Positions 51,149 to 59,717 of a stretch of 64,000 bases of DNA are shown piece by piece. Numbering within the stretch: the stretch's first letter is position 1; every line of letters begins with the position of its first letter. The notes under the pieces are model-generated. The model saw only the letters and a program-made list of their open reading frames with translations, was not told where the DNA came from and ran no database searches. The stretch spans positions 117,031-181,030 of the forward strand of contig DHMX01000023.1 in NCBI GenBank assembly GCA_002406015.1, in the 5' to 3' direction. Made by a program: the position numbers and the translations under genes. The DNA comes from Lachnospiraceae bacterium UBA4631 (GTDB taxonomy: Bacteria; Bacillota; Clostridia; Lachnospirales; Lachnospiraceae).

Positions 51149-52876
51149 ATGAAGCAATTAAAATTTATAGATTTCTGTGCTGGAATCGGCGGAGGAAGAT
51201 TAGGACTAACGAATAATGGTTTAGAGTGTATAGGTTATAGTGAAGTGGATTTATTAGCACAAAATACCTATCAAGTCTTTTATGGAAACCATGAAAAAAA
51301 TTGGGGTGATTTGACCCAAATTGATTGTGATGAATTGCCAGACTTTGATTTGTTGATTTGTGGATTCCCATGTCAAACGTTTTCAGTAATGGGGAAACGA
51401 GAGGGTTTTAAAGATGAACGAGGACAAATCATATATTCTTTAATTAATATTTTACGAAAAAAAGAAGTACCATTATTTATTTTGGAAAATGTAAAAGGCT
51501 TAACGAATCATGATAAAGGAAATACATTAAATGAAATAAAAAGGTTGTTAGTGGATGCCGGCTATGATTTGTTTTATAGTGTGTTGGACAGCATTCATTA
51601 TGGTGTTCCACAGATGCGGGAAAGAATATATTTTGTGGGCATAAAACGAGAATTGATGAAACGGGAATTTAAGTGGCCGGCTCCCTTTCATAATTTAGAA
51701 GTTAGAGATTGTTTAATTGATAACAATGCTCAAATACTAAACGTTAATGATGCAACCTTTCAAAAATATTTAAATAATAAATATAATAAAGGGCAATATG
51801 ATATAAATGAAATATTAAAAAATGACTATTTGGTATTAGATACCCGCCAATCCGATTTGAGAATTTATCAAGGAAGGGTGCCTACTTTACGTGTTGGCAG
51901 GCATGGGATTTTGTATGTAAAAAATGGTATGCTCCATAAATTAAGCGGATGTGAAGGTTTAATGCTACAAGGATTTCCAAAAGAATTTGCAGATAAGGCG
52001 GCAGTAGCAGGGATAAGCAGTAACCGACTGCTAGCACAAGCAGGAAATGCAATGACAGTAAATGTTATAGAAGCTATATGCAGGGAATTGGTAAAATGTA
52101 TAGAGGGGAATGTTTTTATGAATAATTTAGTAGAGTTAGGGTCACAGACAGCAAGAAACGGATTTAAAAATGAACAAGATATATGCAATAAATTTATTAA
52201 TTGGAAAAACGACATTGAAGCACAAAAATGGCTGAAAATAATGAATTATAAGTTAAACGAAATTGAATCTGTAATGGCAGTTGTTCTGCATGGATATAAG
52301 GCAGATGTGAATGTACAGGTACAAATCAAACTTAAAACTGCGATTGATACAGAAAACATTCAAGTCAAATTGGTTTCAAATAAAAAAGGATTTAATCAAG
52401 TAGATAAGCGGTGGTTGAAAAATTATAAGGAACTATGGGATATACCAGAAGATGTATATAATACATTGAAATATTTTACCGGAGAAGTAGCACCTTATAG
52501 AAATGACACTAGAGATTCCAGAAGAATGTTTTTGGATGAAATGACGCTTCAAGAGAGAAATTTGATTTTGGAATGGTTTACTCGAAATAAAATGCTGGTA
52601 TTATCTGATATTATAAAAGGACGAGGACAATTTAGTGCAGAATGGGTGCTTGTTGCACAAAAAGTTGACAATAATGCAAGATGGGTCTTGAAAAATATTA
52701 ATGAAGCATTGCAGCACTATTCAGAAGGAGATGTATCTATGACTCCGCGGGGGTCAATAAAAATGGGAAGAGTTACCGTTCAGAGAAAAGGTGGAGATGG
52801 TGGTAGAGATACAGCAAATATGTTACAGTTTAAATTAGACCCTATCGAATTGTTTGAAACGAACACAAGTAGATAA
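51149..52876 (+). CDS. Fused C5-cytosine methyltransferase and HinP1I-like restriction endonuclease
   Basis: ATG 51149, eight bases after GGAG, opens 575 residues. Residues 1-323 are a C5-cytosine methyltransferase: FIDFCAGIGGGRLGL (AdoMet site), GFPCQTFSVMGKREGF with the catalytic Cys, ILENVKG, GVPQMRERIYFVG, and the last motif AQAGNAMTVNV. Residues 324-575 match the endonuclease HinP1I (GCGC) along their length as I recall it: NLVELGSQTARNGFKNEQDI, DVNVQVQIK...IQVKLVSNKKGFNQVDK (catalytic Asp and Q-x-K), and TPRGSIKMGRVTVQRKGGDG. It would protect and cut one GC-rich site, probably GCGC. The gene is AT-rich compared with neighbours, suggesting transfer. Confidence 0.88.
   Translation: MKQLKFIDFCAGIGGGRLGLTNNGLECIGYSEVDLLAQNTYQVFYGNHEKNWGDLTQIDCDELPDFDLLICGFPCQTFSVMGKREGFKDERGQIIYSLINILRKKEVPLFILENVKGLTNHDKGNTLNEIKRLLVDAGYDLFYSVLDSIHYGVPQMRERIYFVGIKRELMKREFKWPAPFHNLEVRDCLIDNNAQILNVNDATFQKYLNNKYNKGQYDINEILKNDYLVLDTRQSDLRIYQGRVPTLRVGRHGILYVKNGMLHKLSGCEGLMLQGFPKEFADKAAVAGISSNRLLAQAGNAMTVNVIEAICRELVKCIEGNVFMNNLVELGSQTARNGFKNEQDICNKFINWKNDIEAQKWLKIMNYKLNEIESVMAVVLHGYKADVNVQVQIKLKTAIDTENIQVKLVSNKKGFNQVDKRWLKNYKELWDIPEDVYNTLKYFTGEVAPYRNDTRDSRRMFLDEMTLQERNLILEWFTRNKMLVLSDIIKGRGQFSAEWVLVAQKVDNNARWVLKNINEALQHYSEGDVSMTPRGSIKMGRVTVQRKGGDGGRDTANMLQFKLDPIELFETNTSR
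52103..52120 (+). promoter_or_regulatory. Internal ribosome binding site at the methylase-endonuclease joint
   Basis: GAGGGG (52103-52108) lies ten bases before an in-frame ATG (52118) that coincides with the normal N-terminus of HinP1I-type enzymes. The endonuclease could be made separately as a 252-residue protein as well as in the fusion. Confidence 0.55.
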
Positions 52877-52884
52877 TGAAAATT

Positions 52885-53058
52885 AATTCCGCCGTTATTA
52901 GAAAGATATATATGTAAATATATTTAAAGTGAGTATATAATACCAATTTAAGCGGTGGCAAAGAAGTAGAGATTAAAGCTTTTGCTCCTTAATAGGAACA
53001 AAAGCTTTTTATGCGTTATAATGAGCCAAGTCATAAGCCTCTACCTGAATCCAACAAA
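52885..53058 (+). pseudogene. Decayed copy of the 3' half of the trp T-box leader
   Basis: This stretch matches 57052-57225 nearly base by base, including CCGCCGTTAT, GTATATAATACCAATTT, the terminator stem AAAGCTTTTG...CAAAAGCTTTTT, and CTCTACCTGAA. The T-box core GGTGGTACCGC has decayed to GGTGGCAAAG, so tRNA-dependent antitermination is lost, but the hairpin (52978-53012) may still end transcription of the restriction-modification gene. Confidence 0.75.
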
Positions 53059-53112
53059 GAACAAAGATGGTTAGTAATATACTGCTTTGTCTGATGTAGC
53101 CCTCTTACCCAG

Positions 53113-54864
53113 TTACACAGCAGAATCCTGCTCATCACGAAAGCGGAATGTATCATTGTGCAAATACGCATTAAGACGGGTCCGCTCCTGTTGATGTTCT
53201 TCAGAATCACCCTGAAAATGACTAAGCCGCTCATGAATCAAATTCGTGTAGAAAGTGCGGTAAGTCTCACGCAACGTCTGAAAGCGGTTCTTTAAACGCT
53301 CCTCTGCTTCGCTTCGGTCATTGCTTCCTGCCTTGTACTTAGCATCTAATGTGTCGCGGAACATTTCTACATAATGTTGTACGTCCTGTGCTTCAATGGA
53401 GCGAATAGACTCTTCATTAGCGAACAAGTCAAGGTCAATCGTACCCTCAGCGTAAGCACGAAACATAGTATTGTAAATCGTATCGTTGGAGTGAGGCTTA
53501 TAGGTATAGGACATTGCAAGCGAGCCGTCATCAAGTAACTTATTAAAGGAAGCTTCCTTGTCAAACGAAATGATATGTCCGGCTGCTTGGTTAATAAAGT
53601 TTTCCCCCTTGGTATCAAAGTTGCACAACACCCAATCCAATGTATGTTCATTCATCAGGTCATTCATTGTGACCGCATCCGGAGCATTGACTGTCAAATC
53701 CTCCTGCGCCTGCCATTTAAAGAGGTCAACACCGCCCTCTGCACGCTGCATTTTCTTCTGAATAGAACCAACCACCTTATTGTCTACCCGTACACAGTAA
53801 GCAGGGATGGAAAGGTCACCGCGAAGCTGCTTTTGCAAGAGGTATGCCGCCCCTGTAACAATGGCACCGGATGGTTTTGCCATACCAATGCAGTTGGTAG
53901 CCTCTTTGAACAGCCATTGCTGAGGCACCTCATTTGCGGGAGCATTATCGTGCAGTTCTTTGAATTCGTACATGGCTTTCGTACCGCCCATGGTAGCACG
54001 CCCGATATTGCTCAGATGGATAACGTCTGCATTTTCATCCGTAAAGGTCAGTTCCGCATCTTCGTGGGAGTAGATAGATGGTTTACGAAAGATGCCTTTG
54101 AGCATATCGTATCTTTCATGACGGCTAATGGTGGAATCTTCACGCGTCCGTTCCGCACCCAGCGGCATACAAGCCACCTTATATTTCCGCTTCAGTACAT
54201 CCGCCTGTACCTTTTCGTCCTCTGCCTTTTTCATAGCGTTTATGCGTGCCTCGCTGCCAATCTCCATAGAGAGTGCCAATTGATGATATGCCTCATAACG
54301 CTTATCCTGTGCCGCCCATTTGACCTTTGCGGTCAGGGCCTCAACGGATGAAGCAGGGTCGGCAGATTTTTCCGCAACACCGTCCTTCTGCTGGCGAATC
54401 AGCACATCTACCGCAGCCAAATCCGCATCCTCCTGTGCTTGGATAAGAGTGAGCTGCTTATCCAGTATTGTCCGCTCGTTTTTGTATCCAACGGACGAAG
54501 TCTGCCCGGCAGTAGTGCGGGTAGCAATGGCATCTCGTGTCTGGTTCAATTTTTGTTCAGCGGCTTTTGCCTTTTGGAACTGCTTCTGGAAAGTGTTACG
54601 CTTTTTCTTCTCAAAATGACCTACTTTTCTTGTTGTGACAACTTCCTCATCTACCTTGATAGAAGCCGGGAGATACGGTATGGCATCTAAAAAATGAGGT
54701 CGAGCCTCCTCTTGTGCTTCAACCTGTGTTTGCTGCTCCTGCATCGTTTCAATTGCAGTGGTGTGGTCGGTAAGCTCCTCATGCTGTTCCGCATAAATCA
54801 CTGCTGCTTGTGTATCCATTGTTTTGGATGCATCCAGCATATTTAGTTCCTTATTTGTACACAT
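53113..54864 (-). CDS. HipA/PI4K-like kinase-fold protein
   Basis: ATG 54864 with AGGAGGGTG gives 583 residues. The first 250 are helical and charged. The C-terminal half has kinase-like landmarks: Lys320 in QQWLFKEATN, Asp417 and Asn422 in LDWVLCNFDTKGENFI (DxxxxN catalytic loop of HipA and PI3/4-kinase types), and Asp435 in HIISFDKEAS (metal-binding Asp). There is no signal peptide or membrane helix. It may phosphorylate a protein, or act as a toxin/effector; similar stand-alone kinases occur in gut Clostridia. It is co-transcribed 12 bp after the GNAT gene. Confidence 0.6.
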   Translation of the reverse strand: MCTNKELNMLDASKTMDTQAAVIYAEQHEELTDHTTAIETMQEQQTQVEAQEEARPHFLDAIPYLPASIKVDEEVVTTRKVGHFEKKKRNTFQKQFQKAKAAEQKLNQTRDAIATRTTAGQTSSVGYKNERTILDKQLTLIQAQEDADLAAVDVLIRQQKDGVAEKSADPASSVEALTAKVKWAAQDKRYEAYHQLALSMEIGSEARINAMKKAEDEKVQADVLKRKYKVACMPLGAERTREDSTISRHERYDMLKGIFRKPSIYSHEDAELTFTDENADVIHLSNIGRATMGGTKAMYEFKELHDNAPANEVPQQWLFKEATNCIGMAKPSGAIVTGAAYLLQKQLRGDLSIPAYCVRVDNKVVGSIQKKMQRAEGGVDLFKWQAQEDLTVNAPDAVTMNDLMNEHTLDWVLCNFDTKGENFINQAAGHIISFDKEASFNKLLDDGSLAMSYTYKPHSNDTIYNTMFRAYAEGTIDLDLFANEESIRSIEAQDVQHYVEMFRDTLDAKYKAGSNDRSEAEERLKNRFQTLRETYRTFYTNLIHERLSHFQGDSEEHQQERTRLNAYLHNDTFRFRDEQDSAV

Positions 54865-54876
54865 ACTTTCACCCTC

Positions 54877-55728
54877 CTATATTCCATTCATGTCCCAGCA
54901 CGCTGTGTAGAATTTTTCAAGAATCTCCCGCTCCGGAAGCAGTTTTTCAACCAGCTTTCGGCTTTGCGGCGTGACTGCAGCAATTTGAAGATAAGAAACC
55001 TGGTCGCCTGTGCTGAGAAGAAGTTCACGCAGATGACCGACTAATGCCGCCAATGCGTGTACGTGACCGGGAATTCCGTAAGCAAATGACAATTCCACAT
55101 CTTGCTCTCGTTTCTGACAGAAGAAGGCGGCTTGAACATTTTCTGCTGCATCTACCACACAAAGGCAAAGCGAACGAAGCATCTGCTCCCGCTCAGCATA
55201 AAGTTCGACAGAAAACGCAAGACTATCTTTCTTTATTTCATTTATGAAACGTTGTTGTGCTCGCTCCGGCAGGTCGTAGAATGTGGCAATGCGTGTTCCG
55301 GCTGGCGGTGTCGCATTCAATTCGATTTGAGAAAGCTCCTTACAAGGGAAACGGCAGATATAGCCCTCCGCTTCCGTCAGCGTAAAGTCACCACGTCGAA
55401 TAAACAAGCGGCAAAGCGGTTCATTCCAATCTACCGCTGCAAACGTGCAGAAAATGGCTGTGTTGCTTTCCTCTGCACTTCTGCACAGAAAGTCGAGCAA
55501 GCCGGTAGCAATTCCCTGCCGTCTGTAAGGCTCCGAAACGGCAATATATTGTATATCTATGAGAAGCTCTCCATCCACACGGAAGACGAGAACGCCACAG
55601 ATACGATTGTCTTTCACAGCACCAATAGCATATATGCTTCCGGTGGCCGCAGCCTGCTGCACCTCTGGAAGCAGAGAAGTAATGTCATTTAGTTGTTCCT
55701 TCGTAAGAAGACCATATTGAATGGGCAT
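54877..55728 (-). CDS. GNAT acetyltransferase with extra C-terminal domain
   Basis: ATG 55728 follows AAAGGAG. The N-terminal GNAT domain has the acetyl-CoA loop VSEPYRRQGIATGLL (RxxGxA) and the typical following CTFAAVDWNEPLCRLFIRRGDF. After residue 140 a second domain of about 140 residues looks like a degenerate GNAT repeat. The 12-bp gap to the kinase-fold gene and their shared position inside the duplicated T-box segment suggest they work together, perhaps as modifier and effector. The substrate is unknown. Confidence 0.75.
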   Translation of the reverse strand: MPIQYGLLTKEQLNDITSLLPEVQQAAATGSIYAIGAVKDNRICGVLVFRVDGELLIDIQYIAVSEPYRRQGIATGLLDFLCRSAEESNTAIFCTFAAVDWNEPLCRLFIRRGDFTLTEAEGYICRFPCKELSQIELNATPPAGTRIATFYDLPERAQQRFINEIKKDSLAFSVELYAEREQMLRSLCLCVVDAAENVQAAFFCQKREQDVELSFAYGIPGHVHALAALVGHLRELLLSTGDQVSYLQIAAVTPQSRKLVEKLLPEREILEKFYTACWDMNGI

Positions 55729-55811
55729 AGATTTAACTCCTTTCGTAAATGAATACCGTTCAAGTTCATTAGAATAGTTCCGGTATCTTAATGATTAAAT
55801 AGTAATTTCGC

Positions 55812-55960
55812 CTCATTACATCGTGAGCGTTGCTCACTCTATGCATTTCGCAAAATCCCCCTTGTAAGCAAGTGATTTCATTTCATTATGTCGTAAGCGT
55901 CGCTTACTCCATGCATTCCGCAAAATCATCCTTGCAAGCAAATGATTTCATTTCATTATA
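55812..55960. repeat. Two copies of a 70-bp intergenic repeat with hairpins
   Basis: Two tandem units with 70-bp period share TATGCATTTCGCAAAATC-like and GATTTCATTTCATTA blocks. Unit 1 holds GTGAGC-GTT-GCTCAC (55823-55837), unit 2 GTAAGC-GTC-GCTTAC (55893-55907): the differing base pair changes on both sides of the stem. This covers most of the 55729-56157 gap. Confidence 0.8.
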
Positions 55961-56072
55961 CCATGTGAGGAAGATAAAGTGCAATAATTGCAGAGCTACA
56001 TTTGTTCTATGGATATGCTTATTCTGAAAGACTAATTGCAGATGCACCGTTTAAAATTGCAGGTAATTAAAA

Positions 56073-56112
56073 AATGCCGTAAAACAGACAATTTTACGGC
56101 ATTATATATTTT
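56073..56112 (-). terminator. Terminator of the 169-residue membrane protein
   Basis: AATGCCGTAAAA pairs perfectly with TTTTACGGCATT around seven bases; on the minus strand TTTTTT follows. Confidence 0.8.
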
Positions 56113-56157
56113 TCTTTTTAGAAGAAATGATATGTCAAAATGTCAAAAACCTGAAAG

Positions 56158-56667
56158 TTAGTTTACTCCATAAATAATCCCTTTTTTGAATGAGAGATAA
56201 ATTGGTAATCCCGTAGCAAAGTTTAAAAAGCCGCCAATTACTACCCACACAAGCTCTGGTGAAACACCCGTATATATCACAAGCTGAAGTATTCCAATTA
56301 CAGCCCCAGCTAAACCGGAATAAACAGTCATACCAAAGCTAAGATTCTTTTGAGGTCTTGTGGCAATTTCCTTTTCATGTATTTTGTTCAGATAAATAAG
56401 ATAGACCACACCGAACATGACAGCAATCAATGCAATGAGTGCTAAATAGTCTAGCACATGATGAAAACCGTTTTTACAAAAGTAAATAATGCCTGCTATA
56501 AGATGCATGATCCAACCAATGTCACTGAACAGCCCTAATACCAGAAATGGAATATCCGGCATCGTAGCAGTATAGCGGACACCTTGTTTTCCTTCCTGCT
56601 GGAGCTGTTTGATATGGTCTTCGGTTGTTTTTCTTTTTTCATGCAGGGTTTCTTTTATCTTACTCAT
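56158..56667 (-). CDS. Four-helix membrane protein of unknown function
   Basis: ATG 56667 follows GGAGGTCGGAG. The 169-residue protein has a basic helical start (KIKETLHEKRKTTEDHIKQL), then four hydrophobic helices (IPFLVLGLFSDIGWIMHLIAGI, LALIALIAVMFGVVYLIYL, MTVYSGLAGAVIGILQLVIY, WVVIGGFLNFATGLPIYLSF). No family recognised. It sits divergently next to the trp promoter and ends at a strong terminator. Confidence 0.6.
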   Translation of the reverse strand: MSKIKETLHEKRKTTEDHIKQLQQEGKQGVRYTATMPDIPFLVLGLFSDIGWIMHLIAGIIYFCKNGFHHVLDYLALIALIAVMFGVVYLIYLNKIHEKEIATRPQKNLSFGMTVYSGLAGAVIGILQLVIYTGVSPELVWVVIGGFLNFATGLPIYLSFKKGIIYGVN

Positions 56668-56840
56668 AAAAAATCTCCGACCTCCAATTTATTTTTTTCA
56701 TTAAACCACGATTTTTAACAAAGTTCAATATCAGCAAAGGTGTTTTTACACAGCAACAGCATTCGCTTTTTAGAAAATTTCTCAACAGCATTTGTAAAAG
56801 CATTTTTAAAGGCTTTTCCAAAAAAATTCTAAAAAAGTGT

Positions 56841-56869
56841 TTGACATATTTTTTAAATCAGCGTATACT
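56841..56869 (+). promoter_or_regulatory. Promoter of the trp operon
   Basis: TTGACA (56841-56846), a 17-base spacer and TATACT (56864-56869), a near-consensus sigma-A promoter just before the T-box leader. Confidence 0.8.
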
Positions 56870-56884
56870 GCAAGCATGTTAATA

Positions 56885-57180
56885 AAGCAAACCGATGAGC
56901 AAGAGGAGTAGGCAGGTGTGAAGCCTCCAGAGAGTCGTAGGTGGTGAGATTACGGCAGTGGATAACCTGATGAATGGACTTGCGAGGGTGATTTGAAATT
57001 GTGATTTTGCAGGATATAAGGCAAAAGAAGCAAGAGTAGGTATCAACGGGGTTCCCGCCGTTATCAGAGGGAGACATATGTAAGTATGTTCAGAGTGGGT
57101 ATATAATACCAATTTGGGTGGTACCGCAGAAGTAGAAGATTAAAGCTTTTGTCCCTTAACAGGGACAGAAGCTTTTTGTG
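56885..57180 (+). ncRNA. Tryptophan T-box leader
   Basis: The leader shows stem I features (AGAGAGTCGTAGGTGGTGAG), a specifier loop with TGG at 56975-56977 in GAATGGACTT, the T-box core AATTTGGGTGGTACCGC (57111-57127), and a competing terminator AAAGCTTTTGTCCC/GGGACAGAAGCTTT (57142-57174) with T run. The TGG specifier means uncharged tryptophan tRNA would stabilise the antiterminator and let the trp genes be read. This fills most of the 57 bp to 600 bp gap before trpD. Confidence 0.9.
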
Positions 57181-57239
57181 CGTTATAACGAACCAAGCCA
57201 CAAAGCCCCTACCTGAACCAAACGAAAGGAGAACAAATT

Positions 57240-58250
57240 ATGATTCAAGAAGCCATCAAAAAACTAGTAGAAAACGAAGACCTTTCTTATGACATGGCAA
57301 AGGGTGTCATGAACGAAATCATGAGTGGTGAGGCAAGTCAGATTCATATGGGGGCATATTTAACTGCACTTCGTATGAAGGGTGAAACCATCGAAGAAAT
57401 TACAGCCAGTGCAGAAGGTATGCGGGAGCATTGTGTACGGTTGCTGCATGACATGGATGTATTGGAAATCGTAGGAACCGGTGGAGATGAGGCAAATTCA
57501 TTTAACATATCAACCGCCTCCTCCATAGTTGTATCTGCATATGGAATCCCGGTAGCCAAGCATGGAAATCGAAGCGTATCCAGTAAGTGCGGTGCGGCAG
57601 ATGTATTGGAAGCCTTGGGCGTAAAGATTACCATTTCACCTGCAGAAAGTGCGAAGGTGTTAAATGATATAGGGCTTTGCTTCATGTTTGCTCAGACCTA
57701 TCACAACGCCATGCGATTTGTGGCACCGGTTCGAAAAGAACTCGGTATCCGAACCATCTTTAATATTTTAGGACCATTAGGAAATCCGGCGGGAGCAAGC
57801 TATCAGTTATTAGGTGTGTATGATGAAGCCCTTGTAGAGCCGTTGGCAAAGGTGCTTGTGAATCTGGGAGTCAAACGTGGCATGGTAGTATACGGACAGG
57901 ACAGATTGGATGAAATATCCTTAAGTGCCAATACCACTTGCTGTTCTATTCGGGATGGCGAGCTAAAGAGCTTTGTGTTAAATCCGGAGGACTACGGCTT
58001 CCAAAAATGTAAGAAGGAAGATTTAGTCGGTGGCGGACCGGAAGAAAATGCACAGATTATGCGGGAAATTTTTGAAGGTAAGCCGGGACCAAAGGCAGAT
58101 GCAGTCATATTAAACTCTGCGGCATGTATCTATATGCTGGAGGATATTACCATGGAGGAAGCTGTTTCAAAGGCAAGAGAAATCATTCAAAGCGGAAAAG
58201 CAAGTGAACAGTTAGAACGATTTATAAAAGCAACCAATCAATTTTCATAA
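57240..58250 (+). CDS. trpD: Anthranilate phosphoribosyltransferase
   Basis: ATG 57240 follows AAAGGAG. The 336-residue enzyme has the phosphoribosyl-pyrophosphate motif VGTGGDEANSFNIST, the anthranilate-site region KHGNRSVSSKCGAADVLEALG, and the metal pair area VYGQDRLDEIS. It joins anthranilate to phosphoribosyl pyrophosphate, the second step of tryptophan synthesis. It is the first gene after the T-box. No trpE or trpG precedes it in this window. Confidence 0.96.
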   Translation: MIQEAIKKLVENEDLSYDMAKGVMNEIMSGEASQIHMGAYLTALRMKGETIEEITASAEGMREHCVRLLHDMDVLEIVGTGGDEANSFNISTASSIVVSAYGIPVAKHGNRSVSSKCGAADVLEALGVKITISPAESAKVLNDIGLCFMFAQTYHNAMRFVAPVRKELGIRTIFNILGPLGNPAGASYQLLGVYDEALVEPLAKVLVNLGVKRGMVVYGQDRLDEISLSANTTCCSIRDGELKSFVLNPEDYGFQKCKKEDLVGGGPEENAQIMREIFEGKPGPKADAVILNSAACIYMLEDITMEEAVSKAREIIQSGKASEQLERFIKATNQFS

Positions 58251-58287
58251 GGTTCGGCAGGGAAATAAGATAAAAGGTGATAAGCAT

Positions 58288-59685
58288 ATGATTTTGGAGC
58301 AGATAGTAGAGAAAACCAGACTTCGCGTACAGCGAGAGAAAGAAGCAGTCAGTGAAGCTGCAATGAAGGAGCAGGCAGAACGAACCGAGAGCAAGCTGCC
58401 GCCCTTTGCATTCGAGCAGGCATTGGCAAAGAACGACATTCAGTTCATATGTGAGGTAAAGAAAGCATCCCCGTCTAAGGGACTGATAGCAAAGGAATTT
58501 CCGTATGTGCAGATAGCAAAGGCTTATGAAGCAAGCGGAGCCGCCTGTATTTCCGTATTGACCGAGCCGGACTTCTTTCAGGGCAGGAACCAATATTTAA
58601 CGGAAATAAAAGAAGCGGTAGGGATTCCTGTAATTCGGAAGGACTTTGTAATTGATGCCTATCAGATTTATCAGGCAAAGGTAATAGGAGCTGATGCTGT
58701 ATTGCTTATCTGTGCCGTTCTGGATACGGACATCATCCGGCATTACCTTACCATCTGCGATAAGCTTGGGCTTTCTGCTTTGGTTGAGGCACATAATGCA
58801 GACGAGATAGAAGCTGCGATTCAGGCGGGAGCCAGACTGATTGGCGTAAATAACCGCAACCTGAAGGATTTTACGGTGGATATACAAAACAGTGTCCGTC
58901 TGCGAAAGCTGGTTCCCAAGGATGTTATATTTGTAGCGGAAAGCGGGATTCGGACAGGTGCAGATATTCAGAAGCTTCGGGAGGCAAAGGTAAACGGAGT
59001 GCTGATAGGTGAAACCCTGATGCGGGCAGAGGATAAGACCCAGATGTTAAACGAATTGCGGGGAACCAAGATAAAGATATGCGGCTTAACCCGCGAAGCG
59101 GATATTGCGATTGTAAATGAATGGAAGCCCGATTATATCGGCTTTGTATTTGCAGACAGCCGAAGAAAGGTAGAGGATAAGCAGGCGGCTTATCTGAAAG
59201 AAAAACTCCATCCCGATATTCAGGCAGTCGGAGTGTTTGTAAATGACAGCATAGAACATATTACGACATTATGCGAGACGGATGTTATAGATGTTGTGCA
59301 GCTTCATGGAGATGAATCGAAGGAATATATCCGGGCATTAAAGGAACGGATAAATAAGCCGGTTATACGTGCAATACGCGTGCAAACTGCAGAGGATATA
59401 AAAGAAGGAGCAACCAGTCAGGCAGATATAATATTATTGGATGCCTTTCATCCGCAGCAGTACGGTGGCACCGGAGAGCAGTTTGACATTAGACAGATAC
59501 CTGTCGGCTATCGACCTTACATTCTGGCGGGCGGGATTACCCCTCAAAATGTCCGGACATTGATTTCAGAGCTGCATCCATATGCGGTTGATGTCAGCAG
59601 TGGGATAGAGACAGACGGTGTAAAGGACGCAAGGAAGGTAGCAGAGCTGATAACCGCAGTCCGAGAGCTGACTACTATGGAATAA
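58288..59685 (+). CDS. trpCF: Fused indole-3-glycerol phosphate synthase / phosphoribosylanthranilate isomerase
   Basis: The 465-residue protein joins TrpC (residues 1 to about 255) and TrpF (about 258-465). TrpC marks are ICEVKKASPSKGLIAKEF, VLTEPDFFQG, VIRKDFVID, GVNNRNLKDF and FVAESGIRTG. TrpF begins KIKICGLTREADI and has VQLHGDESKEYI and ILAGGITPQNV ending VDVSSGIET. The fusion order C-F is as in enteric bacteria but is unusual for Bacilli, and is seen in some Clostridia. It carries out steps three and four of the pathway. Confidence 0.95.
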   Translation: MILEQIVEKTRLRVQREKEAVSEAAMKEQAERTESKLPPFAFEQALAKNDIQFICEVKKASPSKGLIAKEFPYVQIAKAYEASGAACISVLTEPDFFQGRNQYLTEIKEAVGIPVIRKDFVIDAYQIYQAKVIGADAVLLICAVLDTDIIRHYLTICDKLGLSALVEAHNADEIEAAIQAGARLIGVNNRNLKDFTVDIQNSVRLRKLVPKDVIFVAESGIRTGADIQKLREAKVNGVLIGETLMRAEDKTQMLNELRGTKIKICGLTREADIAIVNEWKPDYIGFVFADSRRKVEDKQAAYLKEKLHPDIQAVGVFVNDSIEHITTLCETDVIDVVQLHGDESKEYIRALKERINKPVIRAIRVQTAEDIKEGATSQADIILLDAFHPQQYGGTGEQFDIRQIPVGYRPYILAGGITPQNVRTLISELHPYAVDVSSGIETDGVKDARKVAELITAVRELTTME

Positions 59686-59717
59686 ACTACATTAATTATA
59701 GAAGAAAGTGAGAACAG

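Noticed and set aside
53575..54351. 258-codon plus-strand frame inside the kinase-fold gene
   Set aside because: It is antisense to a gene with clear motifs and a good ribosome site; no recognisable domain or start signal.
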